Program-made: the position numbers and the translations under genes
The notes under the pieces: model-generated
Seen by the model: only the letters and a program-made list of their open reading frames with translations
Database searches by the model: none
What the model was told of the DNA's origin: nothing
From: UBA4085 sp964556755
GTDB taxonomy: Bacteria > Acidobacteriota > Aminicenantia > Aminicenantales > UBA4085
Direction: 5' to 3'
Assembly (NCBI GenBank): GCA_964556755.1
Contig: CAZKXI010000003.1
Span: forward strand, 62,001 to 126,000
DNA: 64,000 nucleotides
Shown: in pieces, positions 6,772 through 16,155 of the stretch
How the letters are laid out: every line of letters starts with the position of its first letter
Position numbering within the stretch: the stretch's first letter is position 1

Positions 6772-9189
6772 ATGATAATAAGCAAGATGAAGCTTCTCGA
6801 GCCGAGCCGTGTCACGATCCTTCTCATGATCCTCTCGGCGCTCGCCCTCCCCTTGGCGGCTTCCGCAATCGGCTCCGCCCAAGACCCCGGCGGATCGCTC
6901 CCCCCCGTCGGCCGGCGGGCTACCCCCGACGCTTACAACGTCGTCTGGGACTCGCCCAGCAAGGACGCCTTGGGCTCGATGCCGCTCGGAAACGGCGACA
7001 TCGGACTGAACGTCTGGGTTGAAGCTTCCGGCGACATCCTCTTCTACATCGGCAAGACCGACGCCTGGGACGACAACAACCGGCTGGTCAAGATCGGCCG
7101 GGTCCGCGTCTCCCTGCGGCCGAATCCGTTCTCCGGCCCGGGCTTCCGCCAGGAGCTGCGGCTGGGGCGGGGCGAGATCGTCGTTGACGGCCGCGTGGGG
7201 GAGAGCCCCGTCCAGGCCCGCGTCTGGGTCGAGGCGGACCATCCGGTCATCCACGTCGAGACGGACGGGGCCGTTCCCTTGACCGCGACCGCCGCCATCG
7301 AGCTGTGGCGCACCGAGAAGACGACCCTGCCTTCCATCGAGGTCAGCGACACCTTCTCCTCCGCTCCGCCCGACAAGATGCAGCCGACCGTTGTCGAGCC
7401 GGACCATGTCTTCCCGGACTTGGCCGGCGAGATCGCGTGGTGCCACCACAACATCAAATCGGTCGGGCCCGAGCTGTCGATGCGCTTCCAGGACCTCCTG
7501 GAGGCGCCCTGGAAGGATCCGCTCCTGCACCGGACCTTTGGCGCCCTGATCCGGGCCGACGGAGGGAAGCGGCTCGATGACCTCCATCTTGTCGCCTCGG
7601 CCGCCGCCCGCCACCACGTCAGCGTCCATGTCCTGACCCTCCAGCCCGCCTCGCCCGAAGCCTGGCTGGCCGCCATCCGCGCCCAAGCCCGAAAGATCGA
7701 ATCCGTCGCCCTGGAGAAGCGCCGCGCCGCGCACCTGGCCTGGTGGGCGGCCTTCTGGGACCGCAGCCATATCGACATCCGCAACGCCTCCCGCGACGGC
7801 ATCCCGCCCCGGCCCATCACCGCCGGCTTCGATGTCTCGCGCGGCTACGCCCTGCAGCGCTTCATCAACGCCTGCTCCGGCCGCGGGGCCTATCCCATCA
7901 AGTTCAACGGCAACATCTTCACCGTCGGCCGGCCCGGCAAGCCCGGCGACGCCGACTACCGCCTCTGGGGTCCCGGCTATTGGTGGCAGAACTCGCGCCT
8001 GCCCTACATCGGGTCGTGCGCCTCGGGCGACTTCGATCTGATGCGGCCCTTCTTCGGCATGTTCGCCGGCGAGATCTATGAGGTCTCCAAGTACCGCACC
8101 CGGCGCTACTTCGGCCACCCCGGCGCCTATTTCGCCGAGTGCGTCTTCCCGTGGGGCGCCGTCTTCATGCAGTCGTACGGCTGGGAGGTCCCCGCCGCGG
8201 AACGGGAGGACAAGCTGCAGACCTCGGGCTGGCACAAGTGGGAGTGGGTGGCCGGGCCCGAGCTGGCCTGGATGATGCTGGAGTATTTCGACTATACCGG
8301 CGACGCGGCTTTTCTGCGGGCCAAGGCCGTGCCGCTGTCGCTCGAGGTCATGACCTTCTTCGACCGCTACTACAAGACCGGCCCCGACGGCAAGCTGGTG
8401 ATGCATCCCTCGCAGGCCCTCGAGACCTGGTGGGAGTGCACGAACCCCATGCCCGAGGTGGCCGGGCTGCGGGCGGTCGCCGCGCGCCTGCTGGCGCTGC
8501 CGGGGGGGAGCCTTTCGGCGGCCGAGAGAGCCTTCGTTCTCGAACTCCAGATGAAGCTCCCCGAGCTTCCCGTCCGCGAGCGGGACGGCGTCAAGATGCT
8601 GGCCCCGGCCGAGAAGTTCGCCGACAAGAGGAACGTCGAGAATCCCGAGCTCTACGCCGTCTTCCCGTTCCGTCTTTGCTCCTTCGAGAAGCCCAACGCC
8701 GTCCTCGGCCGGCAGGCGCTGCTTCACGTCACAGATCAAGGCGCCTTCGGCTGGCGGCAGGACGACATCTTCAAGGCCTATCTCGGCCTGGACACCGCGG
8801 CCCAAGAGAACGTCGTCCTGCGGGCCCGCAAGAGCGACCCGGACTGCCGCTTCCCGGCCTTCTGGGGCCCCAACTACGACTGGACGCCCGACCAGGATCA
8901 TGGCGGCGTGCTGGTCAAGGCGGTGCAGTCGATGCTGGTCCAGACCGAGGGCCGGACCATCCACCTCCTGCCCGCCTGGCCCAAGGACTGGGACGTGGAC
9001 TTCAAGCTCCATGCGCCCTTCCAGACCGTAATCGAGGGCCGGGTCCAAGACGGCATGCTGCAATATTGGAAGGTGACGCCTGCGTCGCGCCGGGGCGATG
9101 TCGTTCTCGGCAAGGGTTGGAAGCCCATTGCGCCGCCGTCCGGCGCCGATGACGATATCCCCCCGATCCCGGGGGAGAGGAGAGGGTGA
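6772..9189 (+). CDS. Secreted DUF5703 / six-hairpin glycosidase-like protein
   Basis: 805 residues. After a signal peptide (about 13-36) comes a beta-rich N-terminal domain of the DUF5703 type (YNVVWDSPSKDALGSMPLGN, then GDIGLNVWVEASGDI). The C-terminal part is alpha-helical and resembles the (alpha/alpha)6 toroid of GH95-type enzymes (for instance WWQNSRLPYIGSCASGDFDL and WAGPELAWMMLEYFDYTGD-type segments). It probably cleaves or binds an exported polysaccharide or glycoside; no substrate can be assigned. A GGGAGAC ribosome site precedes the chosen ATG. Its stop overlaps the start of the Gfo/Idh gene, so the two are translationally coupled. Confidence 0.75.
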   Translation: MIISKMKLLEPSRVTILLMILSALALPLAASAIGSAQDPGGSLPPVGRRATPDAYNVVWDSPSKDALGSMPLGNGDIGLNVWVEASGDILFYIGKTDAWDDNNRLVKIGRVRVSLRPNPFSGPGFRQELRLGRGEIVVDGRVGESPVQARVWVEADHPVIHVETDGAVPLTATAAIELWRTEKTTLPSIEVSDTFSSAPPDKMQPTVVEPDHVFPDLAGEIAWCHHNIKSVGPELSMRFQDLLEAPWKDPLLHRTFGALIRADGGKRLDDLHLVASAAARHHVSVHVLTLQPASPEAWLAAIRAQARKIESVALEKRRAAHLAWWAAFWDRSHIDIRNASRDGIPPRPITAGFDVSRGYALQRFINACSGRGAYPIKFNGNIFTVGRPGKPGDADYRLWGPGYWWQNSRLPYIGSCASGDFDLMRPFFGMFAGEIYEVSKYRTRRYFGHPGAYFAECVFPWGAVFMQSYGWEVPAAEREDKLQTSGWHKWEWVAGPELAWMMLEYFDYTGDAAFLRAKAVPLSLEVMTFFDRYYKTGPDGKLVMHPSQALETWWECTNPMPEVAGLRAVAARLLALPGGSLSAAERAFVLELQMKLPELPVRERDGVKMLAPAEKFADKRNVENPELYAVFPFRLCSFEKPNAVLGRQALLHVTDQGAFGWRQDDIFKAYLGLDTAAQENVVLRARKSDPDCRFPAFWGPNYDWTPDQDHGGVLVKAVQSMLVQTEGRTIHLLPAWPKDWDVDFKLHAPFQTVIEGRVQDGMLQYWKVTPASRRGDVVLGKGWKPIAPPSGADDDIPPIPGERRG

Positions 9190-10475
9190 TGAGCGGTCAT
9201 AAGCGGACGATCGATCGCCGAGGCTTTTTAGCGCAGGCAGGCGCGGTCCTGGCGGGGGCTTCCGTCGTCAAGCCGGCCCGGGCCGCGGCCGGCGGGCCGG
9301 GCGCTGGGCTCTCCCTCCAAGAGCGGACCCCGCTGGCCGCCCCTCTTGCGCCGGCCGGGCCCAGGATCAAGCTGGGCCTTATCGGCTGCGGCGGGCGCGG
9401 AACCTGGATAGCTGGGCTTTTCAAACAGCATGGAGGCTACGAGATCGCGGCCGCGGCCGACTATTTCCCTGACCGCCTGGCCGAATTCGGGCCTAAATTC
9501 GGCCTCCCCTCGGACCGCCTCTTCTCCGGCCTGTCGGGATACAAGCGCCTCCTCCAGTCGGGTGTCGACGCGGTTGCCATCGAAAGCCCGCCCTACTTCC
9601 ATCCCGGGCAGGCGTCGGCGGCCGTCGATGCGGGTGTGCACGTCTACCTGGCCAAGCCGGCCGCGGTGGATGCGCCCGGCTCGCGCTCGATCGCCGCCTC
9701 CGGCCGCAAGGCGACGGAGATGAAGCGGGCCTTCCTGGTCGACTTCCAGACCCGGACCAACGCCTTCTATCGCGAGGCCCTGGCCCGAGTCCATCGGGGC
9801 GAGCTGGGCGAAATCGTCTTCGTCGAAGCCGTCTACCATGCCGACTGCCCCTTCGAGGAGCATTACGAGCTGCTCGCGTCCAAACCCCATGATGCCGAGG
9901 CCAAGCTTCGCGCCTGGGGCCTGGACCGGGCCCTGTCCGGCGACATGATCACCGAGCAGGATATCCATGCCCTCGATGTGGCCAGCTGGGTCATGGACGC
10001 GCCGCCCCTTTCCGCAGTCGGGACGGGCGGCATCAAGGCTCGGCCCAAGATCGGCTCCTGCTGGGACCACTTCGTCGTCCAATATGCCTACCCGGCCGGC
10101 GTCGCGGTCCAGTTTAGCGGCCGACAATTCAAGGGCCATGGAACCGCCGAGGGAATCAAGAACCGGGTCTTCGGCTCCAAAGGCGTCCTGGAGACGACCT
10201 ACGGCGGCCAGGTCCTCATCCGGGGCGAGCACTTCTACCGCGGCGGGGACACTTCGGCCATCTACAAGGAGGGGGCCGAGGCCAACATCGCCGAATTCCA
10301 TCGCCAGATCCGGGAGGGGGACTTCCGCAATCCGACGGTTGAGCCCAGCGTCGTGAGCAACCTGGTTACGGTCCTGGGCCGAAAGGCGGCCATCGAGGGC
10401 CGGGTTGTGACATGGGCCGAGATCGAGAAGGACGACGAGCGCCTCATGCCCGACCTGAAGGGCCTGAAGGACTGA
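9189..10475 (+). CDS. Tat-exported Gfo/Idh/MocA-family oxidoreductase
   Basis: 428 residues from the ATG that overlaps the upstream stop (TGATG); a GTG one codon earlier is also possible. A twin-arginine signal (DRRGFLAQAGAVLAGASVV) is followed by an NAD(P)-binding Rossmann domain with GLIGCGGRGTW near residue 60 and a C-terminal alpha/beta domain. The usual EKP motif reads AKP here (VYLAKPAAVDAPG). The family oxidises or reduces sugars and inositols; exported members keep a bound cofactor. It sits in a three-gene operon with the DUF5703 protein and a sugar isomerase-like protein, which suggests periplasmic sugar conversion. Confidence 0.88.
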   Translation: MSGHKRTIDRRGFLAQAGAVLAGASVVKPARAAAGGPGAGLSLQERTPLAAPLAPAGPRIKLGLIGCGGRGTWIAGLFKQHGGYEIAAAADYFPDRLAEFGPKFGLPSDRLFSGLSGYKRLLQSGVDAVAIESPPYFHPGQASAAVDAGVHVYLAKPAAVDAPGSRSIAASGRKATEMKRAFLVDFQTRTNAFYREALARVHRGELGEIVFVEAVYHADCPFEEHYELLASKPHDAEAKLRAWGLDRALSGDMITEQDIHALDVASWVMDAPPLSAVGTGGIKARPKIGSCWDHFVVQYAYPAGVAVQFSGRQFKGHGTAEGIKNRVFGSKGVLETTYGGQVLIRGEHFYRGGDTSAIYKEGAEANIAEFHRQIREGDFRNPTVEPSVVSNLVTVLGRKAAIEGRVVTWAEIEKDDERLMPDLKGLKD

Positions 10476-10488
10476 GGAGGATAAAGCC

Positions 10489-11364
10489 ATGAAAGCCCGC
10501 TCTCTTCCCATGATCGCTATCGTCCTGCTCGGCGCGGCTTTTCCGGCCTTCAGCCGGACGTCATCCGTTCGCTCCGCAACGGCCGCGCCGTCGCCCAAGA
10601 CCTCCGTCCGCTTCGGCGTCTGCGATTGGACGCTGGCCAAGGAGGGCGATCCCGCGGCGCTGGCCCTGGCCGGCCGGCTCGGCTTCGACGGCGTCCAGGT
10701 CAGCCTCGATCCGGCGGGAGAGGACCTGGCTTTGATGAAGGAGGAGGCCCGCCGCGCCTATCTCCATGCCGCCGAGACGACGGGCGTGGCCATCGCCTCC
10801 TTCGCCATCGGCAAGCTGAACGACGTCCCGCTCAAGAACGATCCTCGAGCCGAGACGTGGCTGGGGCAGGGCCTCGAGATCGCCGCGGCCATGCACGTCC
10901 CTCTGATTCTCGTGCCGTTCTTCGGCGCCGGGGATCTTCGGGCCGATGACAAGGGCGTCGAGGCCGTCGTGGCCGCTCTCCGGCGCCTGGCGCCCCAAGC
11001 CGAGAAGGCCGGAGTCGTCCTGGCTTTGGAATCCTATCTCGGCGCCCCGGAGCTTCTCGGCATCCTGGACCGCGTCGGCTCGCCGGCCGTCCGCATCTAC
11101 TACGATGTGGCCAATTCGGCCGAAGTGGAGCTGGATATCTTCGCCGAGATTCCCCTTCTCGGCGCCCGCATCGCCGAGATCCACGCCAAGGACAACCGCG
11201 ACCTCTATGGCCGCGGCAGCATCGACTTCGTACGCGTCCGCATGGCCATGGACGAGATCCCCTACAAAGGCTGGCTGGTCTTCGAGGGGACCAAGTATCC
11301 CCTCGGCCGCGAGGAGAGTCTGAAGTACGACTTGAAATTCCTGCGGGACGTCTTCAGCCACTGA
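10489..11364 (+). CDS. Exported sugar phosphate isomerase/epimerase-like TIM-barrel protein
   Basis: 291 residues with an N-terminal signal peptide (hydrophobic MIAIVLLGAAFPAFS) and an AP-endonuclease-2/xylose-isomerase-type TIM barrel. Metal-site features are visible: VLALESYLG (Glu), YYDVANS (Asp), IAEIHAKDN (His/Asp) and WLVFEGT (Glu). An AGGAGG site lies upstream and the gene follows the Gfo/Idh gene by 13 bases. Family members isomerise or epimerise sugars or keto-sugars. The signal peptide and the pairing with an exported oxidoreductase suggest a periplasmic two-step sugar modification, which is inference. Confidence 0.85.
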   Translation: MKARSLPMIAIVLLGAAFPAFSRTSSVRSATAAPSPKTSVRFGVCDWTLAKEGDPAALALAGRLGFDGVQVSLDPAGEDLALMKEEARRAYLHAAETTGVAIASFAIGKLNDVPLKNDPRAETWLGQGLEIAAAMHVPLILVPFFGAGDLRADDKGVEAVVAALRRLAPQAEKAGVVLALESYLGAPELLGILDRVGSPAVRIYYDVANSAEVELDIFAEIPLLGARIAEIHAKDNRDLYGRGSIDFVRVRMAMDEIPYKGWLVFEGTKYPLGREESLKYDLKFLRDVFSH

Positions 11365-11453
11365 AGGCTCTAAACGTCTCTTCCGGTTCGCTGCGACGCA
11401 CTCGGGAGGGGAGCCGCCCCGGCTGGCTTCCGCAGATCCGGCCTAGCCTTCCC

Positions 11454-13214
11454 TCAGGACCGCCGGCCGAAAAGAACCCGCCAACGGCGGGGCGTGAAGA
11501 CGTCGGGGTGCTGCCAGTCCGAGGCGATGGGCAAGAGCGCGGCTTTTGCCCCCGCCGCGGACTCGGCCAAGACGGCTCCCGAGACGTCCGTCCGCGGCCG
11601 TCCCCTCTCGTCCACGGCCACCGTCCAGGCCTGCTCGACGTTCCCCGCGCTTTCGGGCAGGCCGAGGCACAGCGGCCCGTCGAAGACGCCGAATGCGTCT
11701 CCCTCCTCCCCGGTCCAAGGGACGAATCGCGTCCCGCTCTTGAAGAGGATCTCGATCGTCTCGACGCCCTTCCAGCCCCGCAGCCTCAGCCGGCGTCCTT
11801 CCGGCTTCTCCCGGACCGGGGCGCCGTCGCGCCGGACCTCGAGGCCTTCGGCCCAGGCGGGAATGCGAAGCGCCAGAACGGCCTCTCCGCCCCGCTGCGC
11901 CTGGACCCGGATGCGGGCCCGGCTCTGCCGCGGGAAGTCGCTCTCCAGGGAGAGGCGCAGCCCCTGCCCCGGCAGATCGATCTCCGCGGCCGGGTAGAGA
12001 TGGATGGAAGCCTCGCTCCCGGCCGTCGTGACGATGGAACGCCCGGCCCATCCCAGCGCCCAGGCGCCCCAGATCGAGCAGCACCCCGGGTTTTCGCTCC
12101 CGTATCTTCCCTCCCAGCCCTGCCAGTTCTTTCCGCCCAGCACCTCCCGCCCGAAGGATCGGTGGCCGAAGCCGCCGGTGACGAACTGGTTGAAGGCGAA
12201 GTGGTTGACCAGGGTGTGCTCGGCCGCGTCCAGATATGATTCTTCGCCCGAGGCTTGGTAGAGCATCAGATTGACCACGATCCAATCGGCCAGGGCGCAG
12301 CCTTCGTCCTGCGGGGAGAGGGGCATGGCTTCGGGAAGTCCGCCGGTGACGGCTCGCGCGCTCCGGCACCAGGCCGCATAGTCCTTGGCCTTGGCCAGGA
12401 AAGCGGGGTCGTTTGCGGCCCGGGCCAGATCGATCAGGCCGCGGACCATGGACAGGGAGTGATGGGTGTGGGCGGTGCGCCCGGCCCTCGCTCCCAGCCG
12501 CTTGGCCAGCTCCAAGGCCCAGCCGTCGCCGCCCTGTCCCGACAGGGCCACCAGCCCGTCCAGGCAGTGGCCATAGAACTCGTGCAGAAGCCCGTCGCGC
12601 TTCGTCTCCCAAAGCGGGGCCGCCTTCTCGAAATAGCGGGCCAGGCGGCGCGCGGCTTCCAGATAGCGGGGCTCGCTGGTGTCGGCGTAGGCGTCCATGA
12701 GCCCGCGCAGGGCGAAGGCGTTGCCCGAGGGGATGCGCGAGTCGATCTTGTCGGCCGTCCCGGGGAGGCCGAAATTCCCCTCCGGAGTCTGGAGGGGGAG
12801 CGCGAGGTCGGCGATGGCGGAGCGCTGGGCCCGGGCCGGAGTCCAGCCGTATCCCTCGGCGACGTGGAGCATGGACAGCCAGCGGCCGATCTGGTCGCCC
12901 GGCCAATCCGGCCACAGCGTTTCGGGGCGCCCGGCGGCGCTGGCCGCGAAGGTCGAGAGCGGGTAGCGGTCGGGCCGGCCGACCAGGTTGTGGAGCGCGG
13001 CCGAATACCGATAGCCCCAGTCACCGGACAGGCGGAGGCCGGCCAAGGGAAGCGATTCGGGAAGGGGGAGAAAGCCGCCCGCGGCCGGGCCCGCGGAATC
13101 GCTCCGGCCGCGGCATGAGGCGAGGGCGGGGGCCGCGAAGGCCGCGCCGGCGGCGGCCGCCTTGAGAAAATCGCGGCGTGTGAAGCCGCGGCGGGCAGCG
13201 CTTGAGTGGGCCAT
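11454..13214 (-). CDS. Tat-exported GH127-like glycosidase (DUF1680, beta-L-arabinofuranosidase family)
   Basis: 586 residues. The start carries a twin-arginine signal (TRRDFLKAAAAGAAFAAPAL) ending in a lipobox-like LASC. The middle is an (alpha/alpha)6 barrel typical of DUF1680, and the C-terminus is beta-sandwich-like (VLALRIPAWAEGLEVRRDG). The adjacent cysteines Cys378-Cys379 (NPGCCSIWGAW) match the region that holds the catalytic and zinc-binding cysteines of GH127 enzymes, although the following residues differ from the usual CCPPN. The likely substrate is an arabinofuranoside, known for the family and not shown here. A good promoter lies upstream on the minus strand. Confidence 0.8.
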   Translation of the reverse strand: MAHSSAARRGFTRRDFLKAAAAGAAFAAPALASCRGRSDSAGPAAGGFLPLPESLPLAGLRLSGDWGYRYSAALHNLVGRPDRYPLSTFAASAAGRPETLWPDWPGDQIGRWLSMLHVAEGYGWTPARAQRSAIADLALPLQTPEGNFGLPGTADKIDSRIPSGNAFALRGLMDAYADTSEPRYLEAARRLARYFEKAAPLWETKRDGLLHEFYGHCLDGLVALSGQGGDGWALELAKRLGARAGRTAHTHHSLSMVRGLIDLARAANDPAFLAKAKDYAAWCRSARAVTGGLPEAMPLSPQDEGCALADWIVVNLMLYQASGEESYLDAAEHTLVNHFAFNQFVTGGFGHRSFGREVLGGKNWQGWEGRYGSENPGCCSIWGAWALGWAGRSIVTTAGSEASIHLYPAAEIDLPGQGLRLSLESDFPRQSRARIRVQAQRGGEAVLALRIPAWAEGLEVRRDGAPVREKPEGRRLRLRGWKGVETIEILFKSGTRFVPWTGEEGDAFGVFDGPLCLGLPESAGNVEQAWTVAVDERGRPRTDVSGAVLAESAAGAKAALLPIASDWQHPDVFTPRRWRVLFGRRS

Positions 13215-13259
13215 GACGAGTCCCTCCCTTCGACCGGCGCTTCCCCGGTCGCGCGGCGA

Positions 13260-13289
13260 ATCATATGCGCCGCTTCACCGGCCTGTCAA
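13260..13289 (-). promoter_or_regulatory. sigma70-like promoter of the GH127-like gene
   Basis: On the minus strand TTGACA (13284-13289), 18 bases, TATGAT (13260-13265); the gene starts at 13214. Confidence 0.65.
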
Positions 13290-13333
13290 CGCGCGCGGAT
13301 CGGGCCGTCTCCCTCGCGCGCCCGCACGGCGCC

Positions 13334-13363
13334 TTGACCCGGGGCGCGGCCGCGGCATAGGAT
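13334..13363 (+). promoter_or_regulatory. sigma70-like promoter of the first DUF2961 gene
   Basis: TTGACC (13334-13339), 18 bases, TAGGAT (13358-13363), followed by a GAGGAGG ribosome site and ATG at 13398. The divergent GH127 promoter lies 44 bases to the left. Confidence 0.6.
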
Positions 13364-13397
13364 GCGATCGACGCATTTTCCCGAGGAGGAGTCCGCG

Positions 13398-15422
13398 ATG
13401 CCCTTCGCCCCGATCCGCCCCCTTCGCTCCGCCGCGGCGGCCGCCGCCGCTCTCGCCTTGGCTCTGCTCTTCGTATCCTGCTCCCAAGCCGCGCCCTCTC
13501 CCGACGTCGAGCCGGCCTACGGCTTGGAGGCCCTGGCCCGGCCCGACCTTCTGGCCGTGATCGATCCGTCCGCCAAGGCCGGCATGGTCTCGAGCTACGA
13601 CCGGACCGGCGGCAACGACGACGGCTTCTCGGGCAAGTATTCCTTCATCCGCAAGGAGGCCGGCGGCCTGGTCCTGGCGGACTTGCAGGGACCGGGGCTC
13701 ATCACCCGCTTCCACACGCCCACCCCGACCGACGACGTCGTCGAATTCTACTTCGACGGCGAGGCGGCCCCCCGCCTCAGCCTCAAGGTCAACGAGATGT
13801 TCGACGGCCGGCATGCGCCGTTCCTGGCTCCGCTGGTCTGGACGGGCGCCGGCGGCTCTGTCTCCTACGTCCCTTTGCCCTTTCACGAGGCGTGTAAAGT
13901 CATCGTCAGAGCGGAGTCGTTCCAGTTCATCCAGATCAACTTCGTCAAGCTGCCGGCCGACGCGGCGGTCGAGACCTTCTCTCCGGCCCCGACCGAGGCT
14001 TCAACAGCCCGCATGAGGGAGATCGGCGATCTCTTCGGACGGACCGGCTCCGATATCTCCGATGCGATCGCCCCGGCCGGGGCCAAGATCGAATCCGAGA
14101 CGGTCCAGGCGTCCCTCGCGCCCGGGCCGCCCCTTGTCCTCTTCGAGTCGAAGCGGCCGGGCCGGGTGGTCGGCTTGCGCCTGGGACCCGCGGCGGCCTT
14201 CGCCGGCCCGGAGCGGGACATCATTCTGCGGATGTTCTGGGACGGCGAGGCCAAGCCGGCCGTGGAGGCCCCGGTCGGCGACTTCTTCGGCTTCAGCTTC
14301 GGGCGCCCGTCGATGCGCTCGCTCTTCCTCGGCGCGGCCGACGATACCGGCTATGTCTACCTGCCGATGCCCTTCGATCAGTCGGCCCGCATCGAGCTCG
14401 TCTCCGAGCGGGCTTCGGGAGCGCCGATCGCGATCCGGGCCGAGGTCCTCCACGTCGCCGCCGGCCGAGCCGAATCCGAAGGCCGCTTCTACGCCCGCTG
14501 GCGCCGCGAGAATCCGCCCCGCGAAGGCGAGTCCTTCACTTTCCTGAAGACGTCCGGGCAGGGCCGCGTCGTCGGCGTGGCTCTGCAGGCCCAGGGCCCG
14601 GTTCCGGGCCAAACGCCCTTCTTCGAGGGCGACGACCGGGCCGTCATCGACGGCGAACTCGCCATCCCGGGCACGGGATCCGAGGATTCCTTCAACGGCG
14701 GCTGGTACGACGTCCCGGGCCGCTGGTACGGCAGGGTGTCGTTTCCCCTGAGCGGCTGCCTCGACTACCTCAAGCCCCAGGCCCGCACCGGCGGGTACCG
14801 CTGGTTCGTCGGCGACGCCTACGGCTACAACCGGGACATCCACTTCACCATCGAGCACGGCCCCGAGGGCAACCTCATCGCCACGGACTACGCCGGCGTC
14901 GTCTACTTCTATGCCCGCCCGACGCCGACCGGCTACGAGCCCTTGCCGCCCGCGGCGGAGCGCCGGATGGCCGATCCCGTCCGCCTGGTCTTCATCCCGG
15001 GCTGGAACGTGCCGATCCGCTCCTTCTCTTTGGAGAACGCGACCCTGCTGAAGACCGTCACGGCGATCGGCGAGCAGAAGACGCGAATCCTCTCGTTGAA
15101 GGCCAAAGACGCGGATGTCTTCGGCCCCCATCACATCGCCTTCGGACTGGACGTGCCTTCGCCCGGACGCTACAGGATCGGCCTCAAAGCCGTCCTGGGC
15201 CCCGAACAGGGGATCGTCCAGCTGGCCCGCAACGACCGTCCCGCGGGCGAGCCGGTGGACCTCTATGCGCCCAAGCGGGTCAAGAGCGATCTTCTGGCGC
15301 TGGGCGAGGCGGACCTCCTGGCGGGGGAGAACGAGATCGTCCTGCGGATCGTGGGCAAGAACAAGAAGTCCTGGAGCCAGGGCCTCGATCTGGCCGAGAT
15401 CGCGCTGGAGAAGACCCGCTAG
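13398..15422 (+). CDS. DUF2961 (GH172-family) exported glycosidase-like protein
   Basis: 674 residues from the ATG that has GAGGAGG upstream; an in-frame ATG at 13362 has none. A signal with a possible lipobox (LLFVSC, Cys28) precedes two jelly-roll-like halves typical of DUF2961: YFDGEAAPRLSLKVNEMF with a second copy FWDGEAKPAVEAPVGDFFG, and GTGSEDSFNGGWYD, which corresponds to the conserved acidic segment of the family. Characterised GH172 enzymes act on alpha-fructofuranosides or arabinofuranosides. Together with the nearby GH127-like protein this hints at furanoside breakdown, which is inference. A second paralogue lies at 16156-18216. Confidence 0.85.
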   Translation: MPFAPIRPLRSAAAAAAALALALLFVSCSQAAPSPDVEPAYGLEALARPDLLAVIDPSAKAGMVSSYDRTGGNDDGFSGKYSFIRKEAGGLVLADLQGPGLITRFHTPTPTDDVVEFYFDGEAAPRLSLKVNEMFDGRHAPFLAPLVWTGAGGSVSYVPLPFHEACKVIVRAESFQFIQINFVKLPADAAVETFSPAPTEASTARMREIGDLFGRTGSDISDAIAPAGAKIESETVQASLAPGPPLVLFESKRPGRVVGLRLGPAAAFAGPERDIILRMFWDGEAKPAVEAPVGDFFGFSFGRPSMRSLFLGAADDTGYVYLPMPFDQSARIELVSERASGAPIAIRAEVLHVAAGRAESEGRFYARWRRENPPREGESFTFLKTSGQGRVVGVALQAQGPVPGQTPFFEGDDRAVIDGELAIPGTGSEDSFNGGWYDVPGRWYGRVSFPLSGCLDYLKPQARTGGYRWFVGDAYGYNRDIHFTIEHGPEGNLIATDYAGVVYFYARPTPTGYEPLPPAAERRMADPVRLVFIPGWNVPIRSFSLENATLLKTVTAIGEQKTRILSLKAKDADVFGPHHIAFGLDVPSPGRYRIGLKAVLGPEQGIVQLARNDRPAGEPVDLYAPKRVKSDLLALGEADLLAGENEIVLRIVGKNKKSWSQGLDLAEIALEKTR

Positions 15423-15508
15423 GGATGCCTCCCGGCGGCGCGCTGCAATCGACGCCGCCCCGGCGGATTCCCCGGTGTCGTGTGACCGAGCGGCCCCTCC
15501 GGCCGGCG

Positions 15509-16075
15509 TCAGAAGCGGCCGAAGAGCCCGATGTGGAAGAGACCCTGGTAGCCCGCGCCGAGCTCGAAGTGAAGGCCCAGGTTCTTGGACAGGCGCCAGC
15601 CGAGCCCGAAGAGCGCCAGCTGGAAAGCGAGGCCGGAGCCGACGGAGTCCTCGAAGGCAAAGCGGGCGAAGCCGAGGCCAGCGCCCGAGTAGAGCGAGAT
15701 TCTTGGACGATCGAGGTATTTCAGGCGCACGGTTCCCATGACGGCCAGGGTCTTGTAACGGTCCGTTTCGCCACCGTCCTTGTAGGTGACATCGATATTC
15801 TCGACCGTGGCCGAGAGGCCGAAGGCGAAGGTCCTGTTGATGTGATACCGGTAGGACAGGCTGATGTTGCCCGTGCCCGAGATGTCGTCTGCCTCCCGGC
15901 CTGTGAACATCGTGCCGACGATGTCGCCTACGAGCCAGACGTACTCTTGGGCGGTGAGGAGGCCGAAGCCCAGCGAGACTTCGTGCCGGGGCTGGATGTC
16001 CTGGGTGAATCCCCGGCCGGCGAGCAGGAGAACGAGTCCAAGGCTGAGACAGACGGACCGCGCTGATTGTCTCAT
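15509..16075 (-). CDS. Small outer-membrane beta-barrel-like protein, unknown function
   Basis: 188 residues with a signal peptide (MRQSARSVCLSLGLVLLLAG, then RGFTQD). The rest alternates polar and hydrophobic residues in strands ending in aromatics (NISLSYRYHINRTFAFGLSAT, split over two strands) and closes with a terminal Phe (LFHIGLFGRF), the usual outer-membrane insertion signature. It looks like an 8-stranded OmpW/OmpX-size barrel. It sits alone between the two DUF2961 genes under its own promoter, with transcription predicted to begin right at the start codon. Confidence 0.7.
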   Translation of the reverse strand: MRQSARSVCLSLGLVLLLAGRGFTQDIQPRHEVSLGFGLLTAQEYVWLVGDIVGTMFTGREADDISGTGNISLSYRYHINRTFAFGLSATVENIDVTYKDGGETDRYKTLAVMGTVRLKYLDRPRISLYSGAGLGFARFAFEDSVGSGLAFQLALFGLGWRLSKNLGLHFELGAGYQGLFHIGLFGRF

Positions 16076-16082
16076 GCCCTGA

Positions 16083-16111
16083 AGTATAGGGCTTTAAATC
16101 CCATAAATCAA
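16083..16111 (-). promoter_or_regulatory. sigma70-like promoter placing transcription start at the ATG of the barrel gene
   Basis: Minus strand TTGATT (16106-16111), 17 bases, TATACT (16083-16088). The ATG is at 16075, so the expected transcript start (about 16076) leaves essentially no leader. Confidence 0.6.
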
Positions 16112-16155
16112 TGTATTAATGGGAATATCTTCTCCGAGATCGTACGGGCCGGGAT

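Noticed and set aside
6661..9063. 800-codon open frame on the minus strand opposite the DUF5703 gene
   Set aside because: Product is Gly/Arg/Leu-rich without domains; it is a by-product of high GC in the third position of the real gene on the plus strand.
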